Shown: positions 49,777 to 62,567 of the stretch, piece by piece
Numbering within the stretch: the first letter of the stretch is position 1
How the letters are laid out: every line of letters begins with the position of its first letter
Assembly (NCBI GenBank): GCA_030770545.1
Contig: JAUCMP010000026.1
Location: 1,344,501 to 1,408,500 of the forward strand
DNA length: 64,000 nt
Direction of reading: 5' to 3'
Source of the DNA: Macropodus opercularis
Taxonomy: Eukaryota > Chordata > Actinopteri > Anabantiformes > Osphronemidae
The notes under the pieces: model-generated
The model's input: the letters and a program-made list of their open reading frames with translations, nothing else
The model's database searches: none
Told to the model about the DNA's origin: nothing
Position numbers and translations under genes: made by a program

Positions 49777-52700
49777 TCACGCTCTCCAGGCGTCGGAGGA
49801 CCGAGCTCCCCTCCTCTGCAGCCGCTGGCTCTCCCTGCGACGGTTCAGTACCTTGGTGCTGGCGCGGAGCTTGCGGAGCCTCAGGGCGCGAAGCCGCAGC
49901 TGAAGGTCCTGCAGGATCTTTCCTCCTTTGGCCCGGATCTCCTTCAACCTCTGAATGGGTATTTTGCTGAGGGAGAAGTCACAGATGGTGGGATGCGGCT
50001 CCATTCCCACGTGACAGCGGCGCATGGATGGGAAGTAGCCCTCCGCCCAAACCACCACCTTGTACTCGCCAGGGTTCAGAAGACGCCAGTAGTCCCCATC
50101 AACAGCTACCGGGAGAAAGGACAGGAGAACAAAAGTAGAGGTGGAGTCTTTTGTCTCCACAGCCTCCTCCTCCCAACATCACCCGTGTCTGACCTGATCG
50201 GATGTTGTGGTCGTGGCCCTCCACCTTGATTATAGCATCTGCTATTCCCTGCTTGGTCAGCTTGTCTCTCACCACACCTTTGATCCCTCTGTGGACCTGA
50301 GTGGACGTCAAACCGCTTTGTTTCCAAATCCTCAAACTGAACAGATGGATACTGAGAGATACAGTACTTCAGACCGACCTGCTCCATATAAACCAGCAGA
50401 GACTCCCTGTTGTTGTCCCACTCGATGGGAAGTTCGCTGGAGTGAGGGAACTTATCGCAGGACAGCTCCACCGTCACCTCGAAGCAGTTGGTGTGCAGGT
50501 AGCTGAAGTCATTCATACCTGCAGAAAAGGCTTTGGTTCAGCACATGGGGGGTTTAATTCCATCTTATCAGCCCTACATATGATCCAGGTTGCTTTCTGC
50601 ATGTGTCAGGTGGCTCCGGCTGGGACTCACTGCCAGGGACCGTGTGCCAGGCTCCGCCGTTGATGATGTTGTTGTGCGCCTGGAAGTCCTCGTAGTGACA
50701 GATGCGACGCTCGGGGTCGACCATCGCCAGGTTAGTGGAGGCGTAGACGGTGGCCAGCCAGCGAAAGAAGGCGTTGTCTGCCGTGGGGGTGTCTTCCTGG
50801 GGGGCCCAGTCGCGCGTGCAGTCGTAGGGGTACGTTACCACCAGCTCTCCGCCGTGGAGGTTGGCACTGAGCACGAAGGGGATGTCCTGCATCCAGCTGA
50901 TGACAGCACGGGTCTCTGGGGCAACCTGGGAGAGACGGGAGGCCACTAATTACAGCACATTCATTCAAAAACAAAGTTCTTCTGTTCAGGACGACGCTCA
51001 TCACTGAGGCTGAATCATTTCAGCATTTGACCCACATTCATAATAAACTGGAAACCCTAGAACCACGCAGGCCAGACGCTGTGGTGCCTCAGGCGGATGT
51101 GGGACTTTCTATGATAATCATTGTAATTTTGATTTAGATTTTTCCAGCATACAACACATCTGACAACAATTCATCCATTCTTCAGCCTAGTGAGCATTAC
51201 TGTCGTTACCATGGCGTCCTCCTGGGTGTAGTACTCTGGGATGGGGATGTAGTGGTTGGACACTTTGGACTTGTCCGTTGCCTTCTCTTGCGTGTCCCAC
51301 ATGATGTTGTTCAGGTCAGGAAAGTTGTGATTCAGGTCGATTCCATCAAAGCTGTATCGCCCGTCGGCCCAGCCGGCCAGTTCAGAGCCCTGAAGCAGAC
51401 CAACCACAGTCACGCGAGCCCGGGGCTACCGCTCCAGACAGGAGGACGGAGGCTCACCTTCTCATAGGCCACTTCATAACCATCAGGGTTCATGGAGGGC
51501 AGGAGGTGGATGCGAGTCTCCGTGATCAGCCGGACGATTCGTTGATTGCCTTTCCTGTATTCTTTGCATAAGTACTGCATGAGGTTGAGGAGCAGCTCTC
51601 GGCCCAGAGCCTCGTTGCCGTGCATCCCCGCTACGTAGCGAAACTCCGGCTCGCCTGCCAAAGTCGAGCAGAGGGTTGCTTAACCTGCCGCTAAATTCAA
51701 GTGAACAGCACATAACATCACATACAGTAACATGTCCTGGAGGACGTGGAGATCTGGGTTTGATTTAGTTCTGTAGGTCAAGGTTAAGCCCAGAGACACA
51801 TAAACTAACTGTTGAGCTTTGTTATGCAACGGCTTGGACTGTGTCTAGTTCCTTCTGCCAGCAACTAAGTACGAATTGGCCAGAAATGATGGCACATCAT
51901 AAAAAATCAAGACTTCAACCGGCCAAGCAATAGCTTCTGATTTGGCAGAAGGAAATGGATATAAGCCGTGGACGTCTGAGTGACCTACATTTTCCTTCGT
52001 GCTCCCCTGGGTCATAATGTTCATTGTGCTCTATTGAATGTATTCAATGTTTCTGGCAGATGTGGCCACAGAGGCCTGTGCATGCGCACGACGCAGGAAA
52101 GCGCTGACTGTGCAGCCTCAAGTTTCACTTTGGTCTGTTTATGTAAGATGCTGCTGCAGAAACCAGATGGAGTAAACACTGAGAGGTTGTTGGAACGGGC
52201 CCCTGAGCAGCTGAGGCCGGCGCAACAGGAGACACGTGACGAACTTTGGTCCAAAACCGCCTTACCCAGTTCATGCTTGCCAGGGTTGTCTGACATCTCC
52301 ATGACGTAGAGTTTAAGGCCCATGTAGCTCTTCCCAATGGTGTAGATGCGCGTGATGTTTGGACACTCCTCCGCCACAGACTTCATGAGCTTCAGGGGAC
52401 AGAACACGAGTCAGACTGAAAAGCCTCCAAAGGGTTAAATGTGAACTTGGAGGGAAATCTGCAGATGGTTAAGACTGAGTGAAAATCCTGGAAGTAGCTT
52501 TGGGGGAAGCAGTTACTCAGAGTTACCCACTGTGCCTGTGTGGCCTCTCAGCCATTCGTTATGCTCAAACCTTTCTCATCTCTTTGTAGTTGTGGTGCCT
52601 GAAGTCCAGAGTATCCTCCGATCCTGGTTCTTGCTCAGGTCGGTAGATGCCAGATGGATCTATGAGGAAACACAATGATCGCCTTTACTAACAGACTGAA

Positions 52701-54462
52701 AGACCACAGGCCAAACTTCAGATGCATTGTGCTGACGGTAAACCCGTCTGTGGGCTTATAATGCAGGATCTCTCCCTACCGTCAACTCGGCAGCCCAGGA
52801 TTTCAGCCCTGAGGCAGATGGTGCCGTTGGAGTACCAGGTCTGCGGGTTAATGCGAATGTACCGGGCGACGGTGGGAACAGGAAGGAGTCCGAGCACCGG
52901 GGTCTCCGGGTTCTGGTTTCCTTCAAAGATCTGCAAGTGTGGCATCAAGCAGTAATTTAATAGTAGGAAAAAACCCAGCAGCTGGTGCAGTACCTGCTTC
53001 AACCAGTGGCTCTCACCGCTTCTTCTGTCCCGTTCATGCAGGTTTCCCACGTCACAGAGTCGTTGCTCAGCTGCACTTTGTAGGTTTCCACCCAGTCCCA
53101 ACTTTAACAAACCAAACCAAACATGAAGGACAGGAGATGAAGGGATCTAAATGCACTTTCATTTTCAGACGTGGATCTTCCTGACCTCCAGATGGAGTTC
53201 CGTCCCTGCAGGATGAGTCCGGTGAACAGGGTCGGGTGCATGGCGTCTACCTCCAGCCACTGGTGCCGGTCTTTGAACTCAGCACACCAGGCCCCGTCGT
53301 ACAGGTCCCCGTCCTCGATGCCAGACTGAACATAAACCAGCACACAGCGTTTATTTCAGCTCAGGAACACGACTGTGAAGCACTGCACACGTGTCTGACT
53401 TAGTAGAAGAATCATCTCTTTCAGAACAGTTGTGTGTGTTTTCATTTCAGCAGGAATGATGTCTCCAGACGTTTTTTCCTGACCTGGATGTTCAGCCTCC
53501 CCCTATGAGGACCCAAACCCATCCGCTGGTAGGAAGACGCTTGGATCTGACTGTCATCGACACGCAGAGACTCCAACCCCAGAGGGGGACAATCTGGAAG
53601 AAAAAGCAAACCCGAGATAAAGTCAGTTCTCGTTGCCCAAACTAAACAAACTCATGACTGTTGTAATTTGAGGTCAAAGCTGTTCTGGTTCCGTGGAAGT
53701 GGAGGCCCCCTCCTCTGTTCATCTGGGGGAGTGGAGCAGATAAGTGAATCTGTGGAGGGTTTGGATGTAACAAGAGACGTGTTCAACGTCCACTAAGTCA
53801 AAGGTTCAGCTGCAGGAGTTTCATGATTCTGGCAACAAGCAGATTCCCTCCAGTGAAACAAGCCAGTACGCACACATCTGTTTGTTCTCTGATGTGCATA
53901 TTACACAACTGTTGTTCACAAATAAATCATTAAAAAAAGCACAAAATCTGCTCGCTGACGCAAAATACAGTAACATCTCCTTCCCTTTCACTCATTTATT
54001 GTTGTTGAGTTGATGTTTTACGCGTCTGAAAGCTGAACACATCCTGTCTGTGAAGGCATCATTCTCCTGCATTTGCTTTTAATTAGCCCGATGTCTGCAC
54101 GCAAAGAGTTGAACTGACCCACTTGGCCGACGTTCAGATGTTTGACCACTTTTCTTACCCAGCAGCATTTCCTCGTCGTCTGTCTGTCTGTCGTCCGTCC
54201 CCTCTTCTTCTTGGTTGCTTCTGTGTTCTGTGTCCAGCTGTTTGCCCCTGGCAGCTGTGGAGAGTAACGTTGTCTGAGCTGTAGTTGCAGTTGGTTGGAC
54301 TTTGCTGTGATCCTCCACAGACACAGACTCCGTCCAGTTTACCGTCTTGGTTGTAGTAGACAAGTAACTTTCTGTGCTTCCATTGATTAATTGTGCACCG
54401 GTCTTGTCTGAAACTACTCCCAGAAACACCACGACAGTGAAGACGCACAGCGCCTGCTCCAT
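49777..54462 (-). CDS. cpxm1: Carboxypeptidase X1 (catalytically inactive M14 family, discoidin domain)
   Basis: Thirteen minus-strand exons: 54462-54159, 53593-53484, 53325-53186, 53101-53017, 52930-52780, 52659-52571, 52389-52266, 51654-51458, 51389-51210, 50925-50631, 50518-50379, 50296-50194, 50105-49777. They give 748 residues (human CPXM1 734). The Met at 54462 starts a signal peptide (LCVFTVVVFLGVVS), then a Ser/Thr-rich segment. A discoidin domain follows from CPPLGLESLRV (103) to LGCRVD, then the M14 domain from DFRHHNYKEMRK and a transthyretin-like domain (GIKGVVRD). Zinc-ligand positions are His346, Glu349 (HGNE) and His484 (ANLHGG), and the general-base Glu576 is kept. The substrate Arg of active enzymes (LNRNF) is His421 (LNHNF), as in other CPX-1 proteins, which lack activity. 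LSANLHGGELVV and MHGNEALG favour CPXM1 over CPXM2 or AEBP1. The tail is unusually Arg-rich. Confidence 0.92.
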
Positions 54463-55754
54463 GCTGCTGTGTTTGCTGCTCCGGAGGAATGAGGGGGGAA
54501 AATCTGTGGCTATTTTATGAGGAGATGACAGAGCCAGGCCTCCATCCACATCCCTCCTCCTCCCCTGCCTCCTTCAGATTCCTTCTAAATGCTTCAGCAT
54601 TGTTGGAGTGTATGTCTGTCATAATATGCTGACCTGTATTAATGTGGTTTCTCTTTTCTGTGCTTGCATTAATTTTGCCTCCTGTCATGGTTGGTTTCTG
54701 CTTCGTCTCTGATGGTAAAGCAACAGATAAATGTTGCATAGAATAAAGCTTATATGATAATTAGTAAACAGGTACTGTACAAGTTTATAAAACATCTGTG
54801 CTGATTTGCTGAAACCTTTTAATGAACTTAAATTAGTCATTTCCCACAGACCTGCTTTTAGACGAAAGTCCTTTTCGACCTAAATTCACCATGACGCAGC
54901 CAATCTCCTCTCATGTTTTTGTGGTTCATGTTGCCTCCCCTCTTCCTTCCTTTTGTATCTCAGCCAATCTGTTTCCAAGCCATGACTCAGAGCTTCTAAG
55001 AACAAAGCTGAAGAAATGCTGAATAACAACACACCACACAGATAACATGCTGGGCTTCGGTTCATGAGGAGAATAACTTCCTAATGTAGAATATTTATGA
55101 GACTGTCAACAAACAGAGGCACAGACACAGATCACTGTTCAAGTAACCAACTCACGACAGGAAACACAGCGTCCTTCAACTTGTGCTAGCCAGCACACAT
55201 CTGTGTTGTGTTTACGTTGTGTGTCAGATTTAACATGCTTGGTGTCAACATCTGGTCAACATTCTCGTGTTGCAGTCAAGGACATGAAGGACGAGGAGTC
55301 TACTGCCTGGCTTTATTTTAGTTAAATGTGTGATCAAGATAACAATGATAGAAACATAATAAGAGGGTCATTAGCAAGCTGACTATTCAGGTGAGAGTCA
55401 AGCAGCATCAGACGTCAGAAGCGAGTTTCTTCCTATATGCAAACACAAAAGTACAGGAAATCCATTCCATGCTTCCTATTACTGCTTCCACCTTCACCAG
55501 CTGCTTTTTAATAATTACTAGTAACATTTTCTTCACAGGATCTTTGATCTTTGAAGCTTTGTTGCATGAGTTGAAGATAAATGTTTCTCTACGTTCCTCC
55601 ACTTGATGTGCAGCACCAACATTTGTTGAAATTAATATTAGAAACGAATCAACATTTTTGTAGTTCAGTAGTAGTAGATTACAACTACGACAAATATTAT
55701 AATAATAACTAACTTATAATAATTAACTTATTTTGAAATCGGCAAATCCTTTAA
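54463..55754. other. cpxm1-rnf145 divergent intergenic region
   Basis: An in-frame Met at 54549 would extend cpxm1 by 29 residues but would bury the signal peptide, so it is probably 5'UTR. The rest is AT-rich with no supported gene. The rnf145 promoter begins at its right edge. Confidence 0.55.
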
Positions 55755-55800
55755 TGTGATTGGTTTATATCGGCGTAACGTCAACACAGGAAGTGGCCGC
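55755..55800 (+). promoter_or_regulatory. rnf145: rnf145 promoter elements
   Basis: An inverted CCAAT box (ATTGG, 55759-55763) is followed by GTAACGTCA (CRE-like half) and CAGGAAGTG (ETS type, 55787-55795), within 50 bases. A CpG-rich first exon follows. Spacing and content fit a TATA-less housekeeping promoter. Confidence 0.5.
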
Positions 55801-56077
55801 GAAAGCCCGAGGAACACAACACAACACTACACATCACTGTATTTGCAGTCTGCAAACTTGTCTTCACGCCGCATTGTTTGCGCTTTTTCATTTAGCTGTT
55901 CAGCGACGCGTGTTTCTAACTGTTGCCGAGAAGCCGACTTTGCAGGGAAGCTGTAATATTCTGCGCTCTCTGCTATGAAAGCATGTCGCTGGTGTTTGAC
56001 AAGGCTAACCAGCTGCAGCTAACGTTAGCGTTAGCTAGCGAGCGCCCGGTCGTCTGGGGCGTGTGTCACTGCGCCAA
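55800..56077 (+). other. rnf145: rnf145 first exon (5'UTR) with overlapping uORFs
   Basis: The sequence ends in a strong donor (GCCAA|GTAAGT, 56078). It contains two ATGs. The one at 55975 opens a 15-codon reading frame ending TAA, and the one at 55983 (MSLVFDKANQLQ...) stays open to the donor. Neither joins the coding frame at 56380 in phase through the acceptors I can see, so I call it untranslated leader with uORFs. The left end is inferred. Confidence 0.5.
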
Positions 56078-56379
56078 GTAAGTGAACTGTGTCTCTGTGT
56101 GTCTACGTTAAGTCAGTCATTCCCATTCAGAAAGTTAGCCCTGAATGAGTCTCACTAGTTGTCCATCAAAGCTGCCGCGTAGCCAGGCTCAATAACGGCC
56201 TGGTTGCTAATAGAGGAGTCATTTGGTGACTTTGTAGAGGTTAACTTCAGTTGCTGGGTGTGTTGCAGATGACAAGACGAACAGCAAAGTGGTAGGAAAA
56301 CTGCTGGAAGGCTGAATCTTGTGCGGGAAGCTGACAGCATGTGATAGAAGCTCCCCCAGAAGGGTGGTATCAGTTAAAG

Positions 56380-59300
56380 ATGCCTCGTCTGGAGGAGCTG
56401 GCCAACGTTGCCCTCAGGGTGCCCAGCATACTGGTGCTGGACCTGCTGTATAAGTGTGATATTGAGGGTTTAACAGAGCATCTGAAGGCCAAAAATGAGG
56501 ACATGCTCTTCAAATACAAGTATGTCATCTGGAACATGTACTACCTTGGTGAGTATGCGTATGATGTGGGAGGATAAGATAAGACATTCAGCCCCACAGG
56601 CCACGTACGCTCAGTTCAAAAGGGTGCGAGTCATCTTCGTGTGTATGAAATCTAGCCAACTAGACAATAATCTGACTTACTGGCCGAGTGAGAAATACTT
56701 TGGGGTGTACACACCGTTAAAAAGAACAAATAGTAAATAAACACAGAAACAGGTTGTGTGTGAGTGTATCTGTTCATTATGCTTTTAACCTCCCATCAAA
56801 CACACAAATGTGTACCTACAGTGGCTGTTCTTCTTTACCTTCCAGGTCATCTGATTAATGTGGTGGTCTTGGTTCTGCCGCTGAGACATATTGTGACACT
56901 CTACCTCCATATTCTCGTGTCCCTTCTTCTGTACATGGGGCATCAGATTTCCAAGTGAGATTGTGCTACTACTAATACGACTCCTACTGCATTTATTGTG
57001 CCAGGTTCAGTTTCCACTCACTGGCAGCAGTAACTGTGCTCCTGTGTATCTAGAATTAAATTTAAGGAGGTCGACAGTTGTTTACATTTCATGTGCTTCT
57101 CAATTTCTGTCCCGCTTCAACAACATTGCAGAAAGTTAATTGTTAAAACTAACAATAAAAACAAAAAAAACTGTGTTTGTTTTAAAGGGACTATGTTCGT
57201 GACGAGCTGCAGTACGGATATGAAGGAGCAGTGTACCGGGATTCTTTGGCCTTCAACAGATTTGTCTCTGCAATGACCAGTGAGTCTTGTAACCTGCCTT
57301 TCAGGAAATAATATACATTCTGCCTTTGAGGCAAATAAATGAGAAAACAATAACTCAAATCAGTTTTGATAAGGAAGGAACAGCCTGTGTACTGATCTTT
57401 AGTACACTGTTCCATGCATCTTGGAAACACCCAGTTGTGCTGTGGCTGATTGTCTTTGTTTGTTTTTTGTCCGTTCATGTAATCCCAGACTTACTGAAAG
57501 CAGGGCTGTGTGTGAGCCACAGCATCTGTTGCAGGACTCCTTGTTGCTGTATATAGTTCTTTAGTACTCTGGCTATGGGGGTGTCTCTGCGCTGCTGTGA
57601 TCAGACGGTTTTGGTGAATGATGAGAATCCAAATGCTGGCTGTTGACTGTGCTTTGTGTATCACTGCCCTTTCACTGTAGCTCAAATTTACTCGTTCCTG
57701 GAGTAAACTGGTAACAGTTTCTAACTTCAAAGTTGTTGTGACTGTGTTTGCTGCCCAGGTCAGATTATTCTCAGTATGCTTTGTGCCTTCCTGATGAAGA
57801 CCAGGAAGGTGTGGTTGTTCTCCGCTCACTTGCTCCCATTGCTGGCTCGGCTCTGTGCCACTTCTCACATCACACTGCTGACTGTCAACACTTTCTCCAT
57901 GGGACTGACTGGAGTGGGCATCACCATGTTCATCCTGTCACACCTCTTCGTGCCATATCGTCTAGCAAGGGTTGCCTATTCAGAGCTGCTTCAGTTGGAG
58001 GTACTGTTAGTCTGACATCCTTCTGCTTACCAAAACATATTCATTGTGAATCCTGTTTGTCTGCCAAGGTTACAGGCAGAGTTTTTGGCTTGTTTAATGA
58101 AACCAGTCCAATCATCAAACTTTGTAGGAATATTATCTATACCTTATGTCTTACACGTCCTCATCAGCACTGGTTTCTGCTCCTCAGGTGATTGAGCTGT
58201 ACAGACTTCTGGCTGTGGGAATATCTCTCTGGAACCAGTTTGCCGTCCCAGTGCTCTTCACGGTCTTCTGGTTTGTTCTGTTTATGGTCCAGCTGTGCTC
58301 AGACGCCATGTCGAGTAGTGCCGCCTCAGCCGCCCACCAGGGAATCGTGTTCTTCATGCTCACAAGGTGTGTTACGTACATACATATTATTCTTTTGTTT
58401 GTGCGTTTTCCTGACATTATTAAAACTCTGCTTTCTCCTCTGAATTGTTGACTTCTGCAGTGTCTCTGAATGTTGTGCCACACCCTACTCTCTTGTGGGA
58501 CTGACCTTTGTGGTGTCGTATCTGGCTCTCGGACTGCTCAACCTATGCAAGTTCTACCTGGGAGGTTATGCAGCTGTTCAGAATGAGAACGTCATGCACA
58601 GGTGAGATGTTAGTGTCCACTATTCAATGCCTTCAACTCTGTTTACTCGCATGTGAATGATAAGGTCTTAAATCCTCTGAGATCCTCTTACGAGTCGCGT
58701 ATTTGCATGACACTTTGACCCAAATGATTTCCATACTGTTCATCAACCCAAATGTTCATTGAGTTATCTTGACAACTTTAATTTTGACTTTGTCTCGATT
58801 TCAGCGTAGCGTCCAAGCTTAAAGTCAAACCTGCTGTTTGCTTGTTACTCCTACTTTATTTTGACCTATTTTCTGCTGCTTGTCCTCAGAGGAGTGACTG
58901 AGGGTGTCACTCTGCTCCTGCTCGCCCTTCAGACAGGTCTGTTAGATATGCAGGCTCTGCAGCGCACCTTCCTTCTCAGCATCATCCTCTTCATCGTGGT
59001 GACTTCAACCCTGCAATCCATGATTGAAATAACAGATCCCATCATTCTAGCTCTGGGTGCATCACGCAACAGGTGACAGCAGCAACAATAATTTAAACTC
59101 TATGGATTTTGCTTTAGTCTGTTTTTAAATCTAGTGTCTTTTTGTGCTTCAGGAGTCTCTGGAAACACTTCCGCGGCCTCAGCATGTGTGTGCTCCTGTT
59201 GGTTTTTCCTGTCTATATGGCCTATAAAATCTCCCAGTTTTTCCACATGGACTTCTGGCTACTGATACTGGTTTCTAGCTGCATGTTGACGTCCCTGCAG

Positions 59301-61781
59301 GTAGGAGGAGTCTGGAAAATAGTTTGTCTCCAGTTGGCGTTTTTGTCTTCTAGCTGACTCTTTATTATCTCACCTTGGATAATTATCACTGACTTTGGTT
59401 CCCCCCAGTGGTCATATCCATCCATCTATTATTGTCAATGGTTGTCAGATTGTCTCAGCACCCCTGAATTTGTTTACCACATCCAGACATGTGAAATCAG
59501 GCATATTTAATGGTGGAGAGAATTTTTAAAAATCTGAAACAGAGGTTCTCAGGAATGAAGAAGTTAACGGCTCATCTTTTCAGGTGACTGGAACTATGCT
59601 GATCTACTCCCTCTTCATGGTGGAGTTGTTTCGCAGCGACCCGATCGAGAGCCTGGACGAGGTGATCTACTGGGTGAACGCCGTCAGCAGGGTGCTGGAG
59701 TTCCTGGTGGCGCTCTGCGTGGTGGCATACGGTACCTGGGAGTCGCTGTTTGGGGAATGGAGCTGGATGGGCGCCTCTGTCATTATCATCCACTCTTACT
59801 TCAACGTTTGGCTCAGAGCTCAGTCTGGGTGGAGGAGCTTCCTTCTCAGACAGGAAGCTGCAAAGAAGATCAACTCTCTCCCCAAAGCCACAGCCGAGCA
59901 GCTGCAGCAACACAATGATGTCTGCTCCATCTGTTTCCAGGTCAGTCACTCTGCCAGAGGCAAGACATCCTTGTGTTTAGGTTTGGTGATAATGGTAAAG
60001 CTGGGAGTACAAACGTTTGCCTCTCTCACACAAAGTGTCCCATTTATTTGAAGAAGAAGAAGAAAGCCGATCAGGTGTTTGTATAGGTTTCCCTACATGC
60101 TCCCGGCTTTTCCCGTGTCCTCTGTGGTTCACTGGCCTGTATGTTGGTTGGTGTAATAACTCGTTCTGCTGGTGTCTTTTTTTTTTTCCACCTTTTCCTC
60201 CATTCCGTCATCTGCAAAGACAAACCAAAAGTACAGAAACTTTCAGTTTCAGCCTGTATTCAAACACTGGAATATGTCACGAAAGAGTTACTTTACTGTC
60301 TGTATTTTTTCCATAAGGGAAAGGATGAGAGGGAACGTGTAGTTTTGAATATGCTGAATTTTATATTTTTGCTTGCTTCTGTGGCTTTTTATTTATTTTT
60401 ACTAGTGATATTGATTATTTTCTATTTTACAGCATTAAAATTGAACCGTGACACGTGACGTTGACTGTATGACCCAGCTCTCTGTGCACATGCAGGCACA
60501 CACACTGCTGTGTGTTCTATAATACTTAACATTGTGTTTACTTTACAGCATGTTGTTCCTGCTTTTCTGGTTTGGCGCCATCTCTACTTTGACTAAAGGA
60601 CAAATCCTCGGCTCTCAGCCATGGATTTTATTTCAAACCAGCCACTGTCTTTTTCTTCTCCTTGACAATAAAAGTAGTTTGTTGTGAATTTAGTCTGAAA
60701 CTTCTTTGAATTTGAATCGGACCTAATTCTGAACATTTGGTCAAAGGAGCCTTTCACAGCTAATATTTTGATTCTGACTAAAGATTCTAGATGAATCATT
60801 GAGGATCATGTTGGTTTTACTGGTTGTGCACCATAATTAGTTTGAGTATGAAAAATCATTTAGTTATATTTACCTTATTAATGATGGTACTGACAGTACG
60901 ATCAAGGAGTAGGTGTGTTGTTGAAGTTCTCTACAGGAAATGTTGTCCTTATTTATTTTCTTTTTCTTCTACAGGAAATGAGTTCTGCTGTGATCACATA
61001 CTGTGGACATTTCTTCCACGGCAACTGCCTGCGTAAGTGGTTGTATGTGCAGGAGACGTGCCCCATGTGCCACCAAACGGTCCGACCCACTCTGCAAAGC
61101 CAGAACCAAGCTTCAGAGGAAGTACCACCAGTTTCACCTCAAAGAGATGCCGGGCCAGAACCGGCTGCTCAGGATGTGAACCCAGAGATGGACACACCCC
61201 AGGAGATGCAGAGTGATGATGTAACTCCTGGTTCCACTGATGAGGAACAGCTGGAGGAGAAAGGAGACAGTGGAACACAAGAGAAGGACCAACCAGCTCG
61301 AGGGCTTCGTTTCAGCTCCAGTGGAGACTTTGTGGGATTTATCAGCCCTGCGGCAAGTTGCTCTTCAGGCGTCTCTAGTACCTGTGATTTGTCAAGTATA
61401 GGTCTTTCAGGCGTGCAGAGCCAAGGTGAGGAGAATGGAAGGGACTCACCACTACCATTGACTCCTAATACTGTAAATGAGAGCAAGGTAGCGGACCAGA
61501 ACTCTAAGGACACAGAGCTTAAAGGCAGCGCTACGTCCTGTCATAGTTTACCAGAGGACGACGATGGGAAGCCTGAACCATGGAGCCGTCTTAGTTCACC
61601 GGAATCAAGCAAGGCTGTAAAAAATCAAGAGGCTGTCTCACATCCAGTGAGCCTTGCTGAGAGCCAAACACATGAAGAAAAGTCTGAACATTTAGACTGC
61701 ACTGACGATTCTCAGCGTCGTAAAGGTAACGGCACGTGTCCAAACCTGGACGGGCTCGGCGAGGCCGAACCTGTCCCCTGA
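56380..61781 (+). CDS. rnf145: RING finger protein 145 (ER multi-pass E3 ubiquitin ligase)
   Basis: Ten coding exons: 56380-56548, 56846-56954, 57188-57279, 57759-58000, 58188-58366, 58461-58601, 58890-59072, 59153-59300, 59584-59940, 60975-61781. They give 808 residues (human about 663-691). The start MPRLEELANVALRVPS aligns with the known N-terminal region; the frame upstream lacks an ATG. About a dozen hydrophobic segments form the TRC8-like membrane domain (HQISKDYVRDE, LFSAHLLPLLARLC, SLWKHFRGLSMC, FGEWSWMGASVIIIHSYFNVWLRAQ). RNF145 acts in sterol control through SCAP and HMG-CoA reductase. The RING-H2 is C535-x2-C538 ... C550-x-H552-x2-H555-x2-C558 ... C569-x2-C572, split by the last intron. 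The acidic, Ser/Glu-rich tail (573-808) is about 100 residues longer than in human. The Insig-linked YLYF motif reads YLHI (76-79). Confidence 0.92.
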
Positions 61782-62302
61782 CAGACTCGGACGCCACCTT
61801 CTCTTGCACAAGCACAGGCAACCACTGAGTTTGCATCAGTGCCTTGAAGGGTTCTTCACAAGGAATTAAACACATTTGCCTTCTTTCTGTAACCCAGTAG
61901 AAAAAAAAGGTTCAATTACCAGACTGTGATGAATGTGCTTCAGTTTAGCAAATAATGTGTCTACATGGAAAATAGAGACTAAATTGTGTTGGGTTCACAT
62001 TGTACCAAATTTACCTGAAATTGTACAAAAAATCTATATAGATTAAAAGTAACTTTGTGTAACTATCAGACACTTATCTTACATCAATATTCAGGTTCTA
62101 GCAGGTTACATTTACAGATGTTTACTTCAATCAATTAAATGACCTTTTCATTTCATTTTTCCAGTGTTGTCTGGTTCTTATGACATTTTTGTGCAGGAAG
62201 TGTGATGAAGGGAAAACCATCAGAACCTGAATATACTTTTCATGAGTCATCAAAAAACAGCTCTGTCTCCCAGTGAATGTGTACGTTTCCTTAAAATGTA
62301 TT

Positions 62303-62308
62303 AATAAA
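62303..62308 (+). promoter_or_regulatory. rnf145: Polyadenylation signal, rnf145
   Basis: AATAAA in TTAATAAAATC, about 520 bases after the stop codon. A second AATAAA lies at 62653. Confidence 0.55.
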
Positions 62309-62567
62309 ATCATGATGGTGCGCAAGGAGACGGACGACCTGCGTCTGCTTTTTGAGGTCTCAACACATTTTGAACACGTCCCCTGCAGCTCTTCATAAAC
62401 ATTTCAGTATCAATAGTAGTACATGACTCAGTTTGACTTGTTACTTACTGTTAGTTACTTGTTTTTGATACTAATGATTCTACTCATGCTCAAATCCAGC
62501 AAAAATCAGCCAAATTAAAAAGCGTTACTAGCTGTTATTACTATAAAGTTATTAGAAATATTAAACA

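Noticed and set aside
56341..56379. Upstream in-frame extension of rnf145
   Set aside because: The frame opens on GTG, not ATG; the ATG at 56380 aligns with the family N-terminus.
60017..60458. Hydrophobic open frames in the last rnf145 intron
   Set aside because: AT-rich intronic sequence; the RING domain is continuous only when this stretch is spliced out.
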